From NCBI GenBank assembly GCA_963818225.1, contig CAWFRO010000013.1:340740-404739 (forward strand): DNA of 64,000 bases. Reading direction: 5' to 3'. Positions 9,939 to 17,902 of the stretch are shown here, one piece after another (the stretch's first letter is position 1; every line of letters starts with the position of its first letter). The translations under genes and the position numbers were made by a program. The notes under the pieces are model-generated. The model had not been told where the DNA came from, ran no database searches, and saw nothing but the letters and a program-made list of their open reading frames with translations. The stretch comes from Palsa-504 sp963818225 (lineage in GTDB: Bacteria > Actinomycetota > Actinomycetes > Streptosporangiales > Streptosporangiaceae).

Positions 9939-10409
9939 GTGGTCAACCTGGTCAACGGCTCGACCCTGACCGGGCTCGGCGTCGCCGCCCTCGGCCGCGC
10001 CAAGGTCGCCCGCAGCGCGGACGGCCTGTTCACCGGTACCGGGTACCGGCTACCCGTGCCGCCCGCGCCCGCGTTCTGCCTGGGCAACGTGATCGTCACC
10101 CGCGGGGAGGCCATCAACCCGGGCTCGGGGCTGTTCCGGCACGAGGCGCGGCACGCCACCCAGTTCGCCTGGTGCGGCGGGGTGGCGATGATCCCGCTGT
10201 ACCTCGCGGCGGCGGGCGTGTCCTGGGCCCTGACCGGCGACTTCGGCGCCCGCAACGTGTTCGAGCGGCTGGCGGGCCTAGCTGACGGCGGTTACCTGGA
10301 CAAGCCGCTGCGGCCCGTCCTCCGGCGAGGCCCCGTCCTCCGGCGAGGGCCGGGGATCACCGTGGTCGGCAGCAAGGTCAGCAGGGGGCTGGCGAAGGCC
10401 AGGGGTTAA
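9939..10409 (+). CDS. HExxH-containing protein, putative metalloprotease, function unknown
   Basis: A 156-aa protein with the zinc-type motif HEARHATQ near the middle, followed by a hydrophobic segment (MIPLYLAAAGVSWALTG). Similar short proteins that are mostly HEARH-motif plus a membrane segment occur in actinobacteria, but no function is established that I know of. The start at GTG 9939 is the first possible codon in this frame. A 15-bp duplication near the 3' end gives VLRRGPVLRRGP. It lies 52 bp downstream of the FtsH-like gene, so the two may be one operon. Confidence 0.65.
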   Translation: MVNLVNGSTLTGLGVAALGRAKVARSADGLFTGTGYRLPVPPAPAFCLGNVIVTRGEAINPGSGLFRHEARHATQFAWCGGVAMIPLYLAAAGVSWALTGDFGARNVFERLAGLADGGYLDKPLRPVLRRGPVLRRGPGITVVGSKVSRGLAKARG

Positions 10410-10599
10410 CGGGCTGCCGGGGGTGCCTCGCTCGACGTCGCGTCATCGTAGCTCAGGAACCCGCCTCCCCGCCTGCCCCAGGTTCCTCTTCCGTCCCGGG
10501 TCACTTACCAATGGTTGCTGCTCTGTACGCACTCTTCTGGGTACGGAGCCACTCTCATTGGCTCGCGGCCCCGGGGCCGGGCCGCGCGGGGGACAAGGG

Positions 10600-10695
10600 A
10601 TGGTGCGGGTGGGGCAGTGGTGAGGGTTGGGTTGGGCTGGTTGGTGGTTGGGCTGGTTGGTGGTTGGGCGGGGTAGCGGGGTCAGGGTGGTGGGT
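10600..10695. repeat. G-rich repetitive intergenic stretch
   Basis: On the + strand, GGG runs alternate with TT and GGTT spacers, and the block GGGCTGGTTGGTGGTT occurs twice in tandem (about 10635-10666). It lies after the HExxH gene and beyond the 3' end of the convergent cyclotransferase gene. It could form a G-quadruplex or pause transcription. The rest of the gap 10410-10700 shows no gene. Confidence 0.6.
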
Positions 10696-10700
10696 CCGGG

Positions 10701-11439
10701 CTAGCGGCTCAGGCCGGAGAGGATGCGGTCGAGGGCGGCTTTCTCCCGGGTCGGCTTCAGCCGGACGTGGCGGATGGACCGCCAGCCTTTGCCGGTGAGC
10801 AGGAACTCTCGTGAGGCGGTGAGGGCGGCGATGCCATTCATGATGGCCTGCGGGTCGGCCAGGTGCCGTTCCCAGGCCGGGCGGGCGTTGACGATATCGG
10901 TGACCTCCCCGGTGTCCGGGTCGATCCCGGCCAGGTAGTACGTGCCTGCCACGTTGGCCCAGATCGTGCCCGCCGACCAGGCCAGATCGTTCAGGCCCGG
11001 CACGCGGGCGCCCGGCGCAGCGGACGTAGATGACCGCTTGCGGCCGCAGGTCCAGCGGGTCGCGGCGGACCAGCTCGCTGCTCCCGTCGCTGGTCATCAG
11101 GTAACCATCGGCGGCGCACAGGCCCCAGCCTTCCCGGTTGTAGGGCACCCGCTCGATCAGCTCCAAGCTGGCGGGATCCCATTTCAGCGCGACCCGTTCC
11201 TGCCAGGTGAGCTGCCAGATGACCTCGCCCGCCCGGCAGATGCCCTCGGCGAAGAACTCCGCCGGCACCTCGGCGCGCTGCTCGGCCTGGCCCGCGCCCA
11301 GCTGGTACCGGCATAGTGCCGAGCCGCCGTACCGGCCGGTGGATTCCCATACCCGCTCGCCGTCCGCGATCAGGCCCTGGGTAAACCCGCGCCCGGGGTG
11401 CGCCACGCGCCGGATGACCTCAGCCTGCCAGGTTCTCAC
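10701..11439 (-). pseudogene. Glutaminyl-peptide cyclotransferase family gene, frameshifted
   Basis: The N-terminal part (GRGFTQGLIADGERVWESTG, then EGICRAGEVIWQLTWQERVA) and the C-terminal part (PGLNDLAWSAGTIWANVAGT, then PQAIMNGIAAL) are both typical of glutamine cyclotransferases, enzymes that form N-terminal pyroglutamate. They lie in different frames and join near 11010-11030 with a one-base shift. Family members usually carry a signal peptide; none is seen here. Either the gene is newly inactivated or the sequence has an indel error there. The ends fit a full-length gene of about 245 codons. Confidence 0.75.
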
Positions 11440-11646
11440 CTGCCACCGCCTCTTCCGGTCCGCTGTTCCCGCATTGCGCCGACCCAGCTTGCCCGGTCTG
11501 CTTTTCGCGGGTCAAAGCCCCTGCTGTCGGCCGTGCTTCGGTCCACGATAATTGTGGGGCCTGCGGATGGCGTCCATCAGCAGGTCGAGCATGCGCTCCA
11601 GGTGTCTGCGCGCAGGCGCCGGGGACGATCGCGGGACGGCATTATG

Positions 11647-11698
11647 CGGAGGATCCTCCGGTTCTTGGTACGCTGGCACTACCGGAGGTTCCTCCGGT
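11647..11698. promoter_or_regulatory. Pair of palindromes upstream of the aldo/keto reductase
   Basis: CGGAGGATCCTCCG (11647-11660) is a perfect palindrome. ACCGGAGG-TT-CCTCCGGT (11681-11698) is nearly the same sequence, 36 bp centre to centre. They sit 37-88 bp before the ATG at 11735 and look like a two-site operator. No regulator gene is adjacent. The remaining sequence from 11440 shows no gene. Confidence 0.55.
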
Positions 11699-11734
11699 TT
11701 CATGGCCCACTATGCCACGGACGGAGAACCACCG

Positions 11735-13114
11735 ATGACGGCCACCGGACAGACCACGAGCACCCCCGCGCCTGGGCCAGGCGGCCCCGCGCTTAGGCCA
11801 GGCGGCCCCGCGCTTAGGCCAGGTGGCACTGCGGAGCTGGCCGGCCGCACCGTCGCCCGGATCGGGTTCGGGGCAATGCAGCTGGAGCGACGAGCCGAGG
11901 GGCCGGACGCGGCGCTGGCCGTCTTGCGGCAGGCAGCCGCGGCAGGAGTCAATCACATCGACACCGCCCACTTCTACGGCTCGGTCAACGCGGTGATTCG
12001 CGATGCGCTGGCGCCCTACCCGGAGGAGCTGGTCCTGGTCAGCAAGGTTGGCGCGGTCAGGACCGCGGACGGCGGGCTCGTCCCAGCGCAGCGACCGGAA
12101 CAGCTGCGCGAGCAGGTCGAGGTCAACCTGGCCACGCTCGGCGTGGAGCAGGTGAGTGTGGTCAACCTGCGGCGTCTTGATGCCCGGCCCGGGCTGGTCG
12201 CCGAGGGCGACCAGCAGGTCAGCCTCGACGATCAGCTCGCCGAGCTGTCCGCGCTGCGAGAGGCGGGAAAGATCGGCGCCATCGGCTTGTCGAGCGTCTC
12301 GGCCAGCCAGGTCCGGCAGGCGCGGCCGGCCGGCATCGCGTGCGTGCAGAACTCCTACAGCGTCCTTGACCGCTTGGCGGAGCCCGTACTTGCACTGTGC
12401 CGCGAGCACGACATCGCCTGGGTTCCGTTCTTCCCGCTCGGCTCCGCGTTCCCGGGCCGGCCGAAGGTGACCGGCAACCCGGTCATCGCCGCCATCGCAG
12501 CAGACTCGGACGCTACCCCGGCGCAGGTAGCGCTGGCGTGGCTGCTCGGGCACCACCCCCATACGCTGCTGATCCCCGGTACCTCCGACCCCGGCCATCT
12601 GGCCGAGAACATCGCTGGCCGGCCTCTGCTCGCGGCGGCTCCGGCGCTGGATGAGCTGGCCGCCTCGGGTCAGGCTGAGCGCTGGATCTGGGCGAGGAAC
12701 TCGGCGTTGGTGGCGGTCTGGTGGGTCTTGGCCAGCAGCAGCTCGAGAGCCTGCTGGGAGTCGAGGGCACCGAGCGCGCGGCGCAGCTGGCCCGCGGCCC
12801 GGTATTCATCGGCGGGCATCAGCAGCTCGTCGCGGCGGGTGCCGGACGGCATCGGGTCGATGGCCGGGAAGATCCGCTTCTCGGCGAGCTCGCGGCGCAG
12901 CCGCAGCTCCATGTTGCCGGTGCCCTTGAACTCCTCGAACAGCACGTCGTCCAGGCGCGAGCCGGTGTCGACCAGGGCGGTGGACACGATGGTGAGCGAT
13001 CCGCCGCCCTCGATGTTCCGGGCGGCGCCGAGGAACTGGCGGGGCGGCAGGAGCGCCGAGGCGGCGACCCCGCCCGCCAGGGTCCGGCTGCTGGCCGGGG
13101 CAGCCAGGTTGTAG
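11735..13114 (+). CDS. Aldo/keto reductase whose frame runs on into the convergent rho-like gene
   Basis: NADPH-dependent oxidoreductase with an (alpha/beta)8 barrel. It shows HIDTAHFYGSVN (catalytic Asp and Tyr), ELVLVSKVG (Lys), the IGAIGLSSVSASQ segment and the C-terminal cofactor-binding LLIPGTSDPGHLAENI. ATG 11735 is preceded by GGAGA at a good distance. A 21-bp unit is repeated about 2.5 times early on, giving PGGPALRPGGPALRPGG. Family members end near LDELAA, at about 12670, exactly where the opposite gene stops; here no stop follows until 13114, so about 147 residues of antisense-rho sequence would be added. A lost stop codon or a rearrangement joint is likely. Confidence 0.8.
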   Translation: MTATGQTTSTPAPGPGGPALRPGGPALRPGGTAELAGRTVARIGFGAMQLERRAEGPDAALAVLRQAAAAGVNHIDTAHFYGSVNAVIRDALAPYPEELVLVSKVGAVRTADGGLVPAQRPEQLREQVEVNLATLGVEQVSVVNLRRLDARPGLVAEGDQQVSLDDQLAELSALREAGKIGAIGLSSVSASQVRQARPAGIACVQNSYSVLDRLAEPVLALCREHDIAWVPFFPLGSAFPGRPKVTGNPVIAAIAADSDATPAQVALAWLLGHHPHTLLIPGTSDPGHLAENIAGRPLLAAAPALDELAASGQAERWIWARNSALVAVWWVLASSSSRACWESRAPSARRSWPAARYSSAGISSSSRRVPDGIGSMAGKIRFSASSRRSRSSMLPVPLNSSNSTSSRREPVSTRAVDTMVSDPPPSMFRAAPRNWRGGRSAEAATPPARVRLLAGAARL

Positions 13115-13833
13115 GCGCGGCCGAGCCGGGTGATGGAATCGAGCAGCACGACCACGTCGCGGCCCATCTCGACCAGCCGCTTGGCGCGTTCGATGGCCAG
13201 CTCGGCGACCCTGATGTGGTCTTCGGGGGACTGGTCGAAGGTGGAGAAGATGACCTCGCCGCGGACCGAGCGGCGCAGGTCGGTGACCTCTTCGGGCCGC
13301 TCGCCGACCAGCACCATCATCAGCTCCACCTCGGGCTGGCTGTTCGCGATCGAGGCGGCGATGGCCTGCAGGATCATGGTCTTGCCGGCCTTCGGCGCGG
13401 ATACGATGAGGCCGCGCTGGCCCTTGCCGATCGGGGCGATCAGGTCGATGATCCGCGCCGTGTCGGACGGATCGCCGTCTTCCAGCCGGAGGCGCTGGTC
13501 GGGATACAGCGGGGTCAGGTCGTCAAAGTGCGGGCGGGACCGGGCGAGCTCGGGCGGCATCCCGTTCACCGTGTCCACGCCGGCCAGGGGACGGTACTTG
13601 GCCCGGCCGCCGGCCGAGGCCCGGGCCGTTCCTTCGATGTGGTCGCCCTTACGGAGCCCGTATTGGCGGATCTGGCCGGCCGACACGTAGACGTCGGCCG
13701 GGCTGGCCCGGTAGCCGGAAGTGCGCACCAGGGCGTGCCCGTCGCCGAGGTCGATGATGCCGGTGACCGGGACGGTCTGCGGCGGCTGGCTGGCGCGCGA
13801 CGGCGCCGCGGATTCCTGGATTGTTGCTGTCAT
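12670..13833 (-). CDS. Short second transcription termination factor Rho
   Basis: Hexameric RNA helicase/ATPase of the Rho family, 387 aa. It has a compact cold-shock-like RNA-binding domain (GIIDLGDGHALVRTSGY), Walker A APKAGKT, the VGERPEEVTDLRR segment, DVVVLLDSITRLGRAYN (Walker B region) and FKGTGNMELRL near the R-loop. Housekeeping actinobacterial Rho is usually over 600 aa with a long basic N-terminal insertion, which is missing here, so this is probably an accessory paralogue. A purine-rich AAAGGAAA site precedes the ATG. Its role (silencing of foreign DNA, specialised termination) is open. Confidence 0.9.
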   Translation of the reverse strand: MTATIQESAAPSRASQPPQTVPVTGIIDLGDGHALVRTSGYRASPADVYVSAGQIRQYGLRKGDHIEGTARASAGGRAKYRPLAGVDTVNGMPPELARSRPHFDDLTPLYPDQRLRLEDGDPSDTARIIDLIAPIGKGQRGLIVSAPKAGKTMILQAIAASIANSQPEVELMMVLVGERPEEVTDLRRSVRGEVIFSTFDQSPEDHIRVAELAIERAKRLVEMGRDVVVLLDSITRLGRAYNLAAPASSRTLAGGVAASALLPPRQFLGAARNIEGGGSLTIVSTALVDTGSRLDDVLFEEFKGTGNMELRLRRELAEKRIFPAIDPMPSGTRRDELLMPADEYRAAGQLRRALGALDSQQALELLLAKTHQTATNAEFLAQIQRSA

Positions 13834-14105
13834 AAAGTGGATTTCCTTTCGGGGAAACGAGCGCTGCGCGCGCTGAATTAGCGCATGCGGAAAACGATCA
13901 ATGGCGCAGTGGGCGCCAGATCATGGATGCGGTGCCAGGCCTAGTTGGATAGGCCGATGCCGTGTGCGCTACCTGGGCAGATGAGTCCTTCGGAAATAGC
14001 GGGCGACCCGCCGGGAGACTCTCGTTAATTGCTCAACGTCAGCTGACGGAGCGGAGAAACATCACCTGGAAGCGACTATATCCGGCAACACCGGCAGGCG
14101 CCAGT

Positions 14106-14345
14106 TCATTCCCCGCCGCGACGGCGGCGTTGCGGGACGATGGTGTACTTGGGATCCCGGGCCGACGCCCGGCCCGCCTGGAAGATCCCGAACCGGGTCA
14201 GGGCCGAGGCGGCGACCAGCGATGCGCCCGACAGTGCGAAGACCGCCCGGCTCTTCCCGCCGAGCACCGCGCTGGCCAGCGCGCCCGCGGTCAGGAACTC
14301 GGCCACCCGGAGGACCGCGCCCGTGGTCCCGGCCTCGTACGGTCC
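14106..14345 (-). pseudogene. Remnant of an NrfD-like membrane subunit (C-terminal end)
   Basis: The last 70 or so codons read RVAEFLTAGALASAVLGG and, at the end, ASARDPKYTIVPQRR. I recognise the DPKYTVVPQRE-type tail of actinobacterial NrfD/PsrC quinol-oxidising membrane subunits. The preceding helices of a full protein of over 300 aa are absent, and the frame upstream merges into unrelated sequence, so this is a truncated relic. Confidence 0.5.
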
Positions 14346-14670
14346 GGCCAGATCGCCGAGGCGGCCCACGGCTGCCGTTTGGCGATCAGCTCCACCGCGG
14401 TACCGAGGACGGAGCCCGGCCCGGCGGCCAGGTCCCGGCGACCGGCCCGCTGGCCGCGAGGGCACCGCGCCGTGCACCCGGCGGTACCCGCCGGACTGGC
14501 CAGCCGTGAACGGCCGAGCCGGATGAGCTGGGTGACAGCGACAGCGCAGCCGGCGTGCTGCCGTTGAAGAAGCGGATATAGACGAACGGCCCCGCCGCGG
14601 CGAGGACGACGACGACGCCGGCGGCCAGCAGGAGCCATCTCACCCAGTGGCGGGGTCTCGTGACAGGCAT
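14345..14670 (-). pseudogene. Degraded N-terminal part of a YceI-like secreted protein
   Basis: From ATG 14670 a signal-anchor (RWLLLAAGVVVVLAAAG, FVYIRFFNG) is followed by a serine-rich linker; then the reading frame breaks. In another frame AGPGSVLGTAVELIAKRQPW resembles the start of a YceI lipocalin-like domain. The rest of the domain is missing and the sequence runs straight into the NrfD-like relic. Assignment is tentative. Confidence 0.35.
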
Positions 14671-14755
14671 GGCGAGAGTATCCACCCGGTACTCTCAGCG
14701 AGCATCAAGCCGCCCCGAGGTCGGCTGCGACGCCGCGAGTAGACTCACCAGCGAG

Positions 14756-15283
14756 ATGATCCTGATCGTGGCCGGTGTGTCGGGCAGCGGCAAGACGACG
14801 GTGGGCGCGCTGGTCGCCGGGCGCCTGCACTGGCGGTTTGCCGACGCGGACACGTTCCACCCGGCCTCGAACGTGGCCAAGATGCGGGCCGGCATCCCGC
14901 TGACCGACGCGGACCGCTGGCCGTGGCTGCAGGCCATCGGGGCCTGGATGGACGAGCGCATCGCGCGGCGCGAGCCGGCCGTGATGACCTGCTCCGCGCT
15001 CAAGCGCTCCTACCGCGACATGCTGCTCGACGGGAGACCCGAGGCGCGGATGATCTTCCTGAGCGCAGATCCCGACGAGATCGCCAGGCGGCTGGCCGTC
15101 CGCCACGATCATTTCTTCCCCAGCCAGCTGGCCGGCAGCCAATTCGACATCCTCGAACCACCCCAGCCCGACGAGCGGGCCGTTACCGTGATGCCTGCCG
15201 GCGACCTCGAAGACACGGTCACGGCCATCCTCGCCATGGTCCCAGCCGACGCGATGAGCGGTGATCATGAAGCTAAAGCTTGA
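14756..15283 (+). CDS. gntK: Gluconokinase (GntK family)
   Basis: Cytoplasmic kinase that phosphorylates D-gluconate to 6-phosphogluconate for the pentose phosphate pathway. 175 aa from ATG 14756, the usual length. It has the P-loop GVSGSGKT at residues 7-14, the substrate-binding DADTFHPASNVAKMRAGIPL stretch (DTFHP, N, KM) and VMTCSALKRSYRD, all characteristic. The 3' end overlaps the Smr-domain gene by 17 bp, so they are co-transcribed. No gluconate permease or GntR regulator is adjacent. Confidence 0.95.
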   Translation: MILIVAGVSGSGKTTVGALVAGRLHWRFADADTFHPASNVAKMRAGIPLTDADRWPWLQAIGAWMDERIARREPAVMTCSALKRSYRDMLLDGRPEARMIFLSADPDEIARRLAVRHDHFFPSQLAGSQFDILEPPQPDERAVTVMPAGDLEDTVTAILAMVPADAMSGDHEAKA

Positions 15284-15518
15284 CCTGCACGACATCTACA
15301 ACCGCGGGCAGGACATCGACCGCGCGCTGCAGGCCATCATCGACGAGGCGGTGGCGAAGAAGGCGCCGCTGGTCGAGATCATCCCGGGCAAGGGCTCGGG
15401 ACAGCTCAAGAAGCACGTACTGCGGTTTCTCGAGCGGAAAGACATCAAGGCCCAGTACCACCGGCTGGAGAAGGACTCGAAGAACTTCGGCCGCCTCTTC
15501 GTGCACTTCCGCTGGTAA
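15267..15518 (+). CDS. Stand-alone Smr (MutS2 C-terminal) domain protein
   Basis: An 83-aa protein consisting only of an Smr domain: LDLHDIYNRG (the LDxH motif) near the start, then EIIPGKGSGQLKK (the family's HGKGTG-type loop with the first residue changed) and LEKDSKNFGRLFVHFRW at the end. Smr domains nick branched nucleic acid or act as RNases; small stand-alone versions are common in actinobacteria with no settled role. ATG 15267 is preferred over GTG 15261. It overlaps gntK. Confidence 0.88.
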   Translation: MKLKLDLHDIYNRGQDIDRALQAIIDEAVAKKAPLVEIIPGKGSGQLKKHVLRFLERKDIKAQYHRLEKDSKNFGRLFVHFRW

Positions 15519-15710
15519 CCGGGCCTTAGCCGGCGCGGCGGGAGCTGGCGCGGCCGGGCGCCCGGCTACCCTGACGCATGCGTCGGGCACCCGCGGGTCG
15601 ATAGCGGCCGCTAAGCAGGCATTCAGGGCAGACTCTCAGTCAGCACGCAGACTTCGACCCGCGCCTCTGGCCGCCCTCAGTACTACATCCGACCGAGATA
15701 AGGACGCGCA

Positions 15711-16235
15711 ATGCGATACCCACTCGTGGCTCGCCGGATCATCCTGGCTCCGGCGCTGGCCCTGGTCCTCGCGGTAACGGTTGCCGCCTGCAGTTCCAGC
15801 TCGTCGTCAGGCTCGTCAGCTCCTTCCTCCGCCGCGGCCTCGCCTACCGTGTCCGCCGCGGCCTCGCCCACCGTGTCCGCCGCGGCGCAGATCACCGCGA
15901 ACTGGGAGAAGTTCTTCGACGCCAGCACTCCGACCGCGCAGCGAGTGGCCCTGCTGCAGAACGGGACCGTCTTCGCCCCGGCCATCACCGCGTTCAGCAA
16001 GCTGCCCCTGGCCAACGGGATCGGGGCCAAGGTCACGGCCGTGACGGTGACGTCCGCCACCGGCGCGACCGTGACCTACAACATCGTGTCCGGCAACACC
16101 GCCTTGCTGAGCGGGCAGAAGGGCACCTCGGTGTACCAGGACGGGACCTGGAAGGTCGGCGACGCCAGCCTGTGCGGCCTGTTCAAGCTGATACCCGGCG
16201 GCTCGGTGCCCGCCGCGTGCAGCTCGGCCGGCTGA
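15711..16235 (+). CDS. Secreted lipoprotein of the MTB12 low-molecular-weight antigen type
   Basis: A 174-aa protein with signal peptide and lipobox TVAAC, a serine/alanine-rich linker, and a domain that begins ITANWEKFFDASTPTAQRVALL, which I recognise from mycobacterial MTB12/Cfp2-like proteins. It ends with DGTWKVGDASLCGLFKL. The linker contains a 24-bp in-frame duplication (SPTVSAAA twice). Function unknown; probably exposed at the cell surface. Confidence 0.8.
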   Translation: MRYPLVARRIILAPALALVLAVTVAACSSSSSSGSSAPSSAAASPTVSAAASPTVSAAAQITANWEKFFDASTPTAQRVALLQNGTVFAPAITAFSKLPLANGIGAKVTAVTVTSATGATVTYNIVSGNTALLSGQKGTSVYQDGTWKVGDASLCGLFKLIPGGSVPAACSSAG

Positions 16236-16250
16236 GGCAGGGCCGCTCGG

Positions 16251-17819
16251 TTGGCCCGCCAGGCCGGGGCCGTATCCGGCGATCGGGGGACGGTGGCCCG
16301 CGGCGGCCAGTGGATGGCGCTCGCGACACTGTGCACGCTGCTGTTCCTGACCTTCCTGGACAACACCGTGGTCAGCGTGGCGCTCGGCGACATCCAGACG
16401 AGCCTGCAGGCGGGCATCGCGGACCTGCAATGGGTGGTGGGCGCGTACGCCCTCACCTTCGCCAGCATCATGCTGGCCTGCGGGATGATCGGGGACGAGC
16501 TCGGCCGCAAGAAGGTCATGCTGACCGGCACGGGCGTGTTCTGCGCCGGCTCGGTCCTGTCCGCGCTGGCCCCGAACGTCCAGGTCCTGATCGCCGGCCG
16601 GGCGGTGATGGGCCTGGGCGCGGCGGCCAGCGAGCCGGGCACCTTGTCGATGCTCCGCCACCTGTATCCGGACGCCAGGGCCCGGAGCCGGGCGATCGGC
16701 GTGTGGGCCGGCACCTCAGGCTTCGCGCTGGCCATGGGGCCGGTTATCGGCGGCGTGCTGACCGGGCTGTGGAGCTGGCGGGCCATCTTCTGGTTCAACC
16801 TGGTGCTCGGCCTGGCCGTCCTGGCCGTCGCGGCGGTCATCCTGCCCGAGAGCTCCGACCCGACCGCGGCGCGGGTGGACACGGCCGGCACCCTGCTGGG
16901 GGCGGGGGCCCTGGCCGCATTCGTCTACGCGATCATCGACTCGGAGTCGGCCGGGTTCGGCTCCCCGATCGTCATCGCCCTGCTGTGCGTCAGCGCGGTG
17001 CTGGCCGCGGGCTTCGTCCTGCAGGAGCGCCGCGCCCCGCACCCGCTGCTCGACCTGCGCTTCCTGCGCGTGCCGCAGTTCACGACGGCTAACATCGCCG
17101 CGTTCTGCACCTATTTCGCGACCTTCGCCATCTTCTTCTTCACGGCGCTGTACCTGGTCGAGGTGGTGGCGCTCTCCGGCTACAAGCTGGCCCTGGTGTT
17201 CCTGCCGATGACGGTGCTGATGATCATCTCGTCGCTGCTGGCCGGCCGCTGGACGGCCGTGGTCGGGCCGCGCTGGTCGATCACGATCGGCTGCCTGCTG
17301 CTGGCCGCCGGGCTGCTATTGGCCGGGGGCTTCCTCAAGCCCGCCCCGTCCTACGGGCCGCTGATCATCGCGCTCGCGCTGGCTGGCATCGGCATCGGCA
17401 CGACCCTCGTCCCCGTCACCTCGTCCGTACTGAACGCCGTGCCGGCCGAGCGGTCCGGCATGGCCGCGTCGTCGACCAACACCAGCCGGGAGATCGGCGC
17501 GGTCACCGGGGTGGCGATCCTGGGCTCGCTCGTGTACTCGCAGCTGCACGCCAGCCTGGTCACGCAGATGAACCATCTCGGCGTCCCGGCCAGCTTCCAG
17601 GGCCTGGTCATCAACGCCATCGAGACGGGCGCGATCCCGAAGAACACCGCTGGCTATGCGGGCTTCGGCCAACTCGTCAACGAGGTCATCGGGGCCGCCT
17701 ACGCGGCGTTCCACGACGGGCTGCAGGCCGCGCTCTACCTGTCGGCGGCGCTGGCGCTGGCCGCCGGGCTGCTCGCCTTGATCACGCTGCGCGCACGTCC
17801 GGCTGACGCAGGGTCTTGA
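16251..17819 (+). CDS. DHA2-family MFS exporter (EmrB/QacA type)
   Basis: A 522-aa, 14-helix drug:H+ antiporter. It has LDNTVVSVALGDIQ in helix 1 (family motif D1), QWVVGAYALTFASIMLACG in helix 2, DELGRKKVMLTG (motif A) and GVWAGTSGFALAMGPVIGG (motif C). The start is taken at TTG 16251, with GTG 16293 a possible shorter start. It lies 15 bp after the lipoprotein gene on the same strand and may be co-transcribed with it. Substrate unknown. Confidence 0.9.
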   Translation: MARQAGAVSGDRGTVARGGQWMALATLCTLLFLTFLDNTVVSVALGDIQTSLQAGIADLQWVVGAYALTFASIMLACGMIGDELGRKKVMLTGTGVFCAGSVLSALAPNVQVLIAGRAVMGLGAAASEPGTLSMLRHLYPDARARSRAIGVWAGTSGFALAMGPVIGGVLTGLWSWRAIFWFNLVLGLAVLAVAAVILPESSDPTAARVDTAGTLLGAGALAAFVYAIIDSESAGFGSPIVIALLCVSAVLAAGFVLQERRAPHPLLDLRFLRVPQFTTANIAAFCTYFATFAIFFFTALYLVEVVALSGYKLALVFLPMTVLMIISSLLAGRWTAVVGPRWSITIGCLLLAAGLLLAGGFLKPAPSYGPLIIALALAGIGIGTTLVPVTSSVLNAVPAERSGMAASSTNTSREIGAVTGVAILGSLVYSQLHASLVTQMNHLGVPASFQGLVINAIETGAIPKNTAGYAGFGQLVNEVIGAAYAAFHDGLQAALYLSAALALAAGLLALITLRARPADAGS

Positions 17820-17902
17820 CTTTTCGCGTTCGCTGAGGGATCCAGGAACTATACGGCAATGGCGCACGGCCCAACCTCGGCGGCACGAAAAGAGGCTGAA
17901 CG

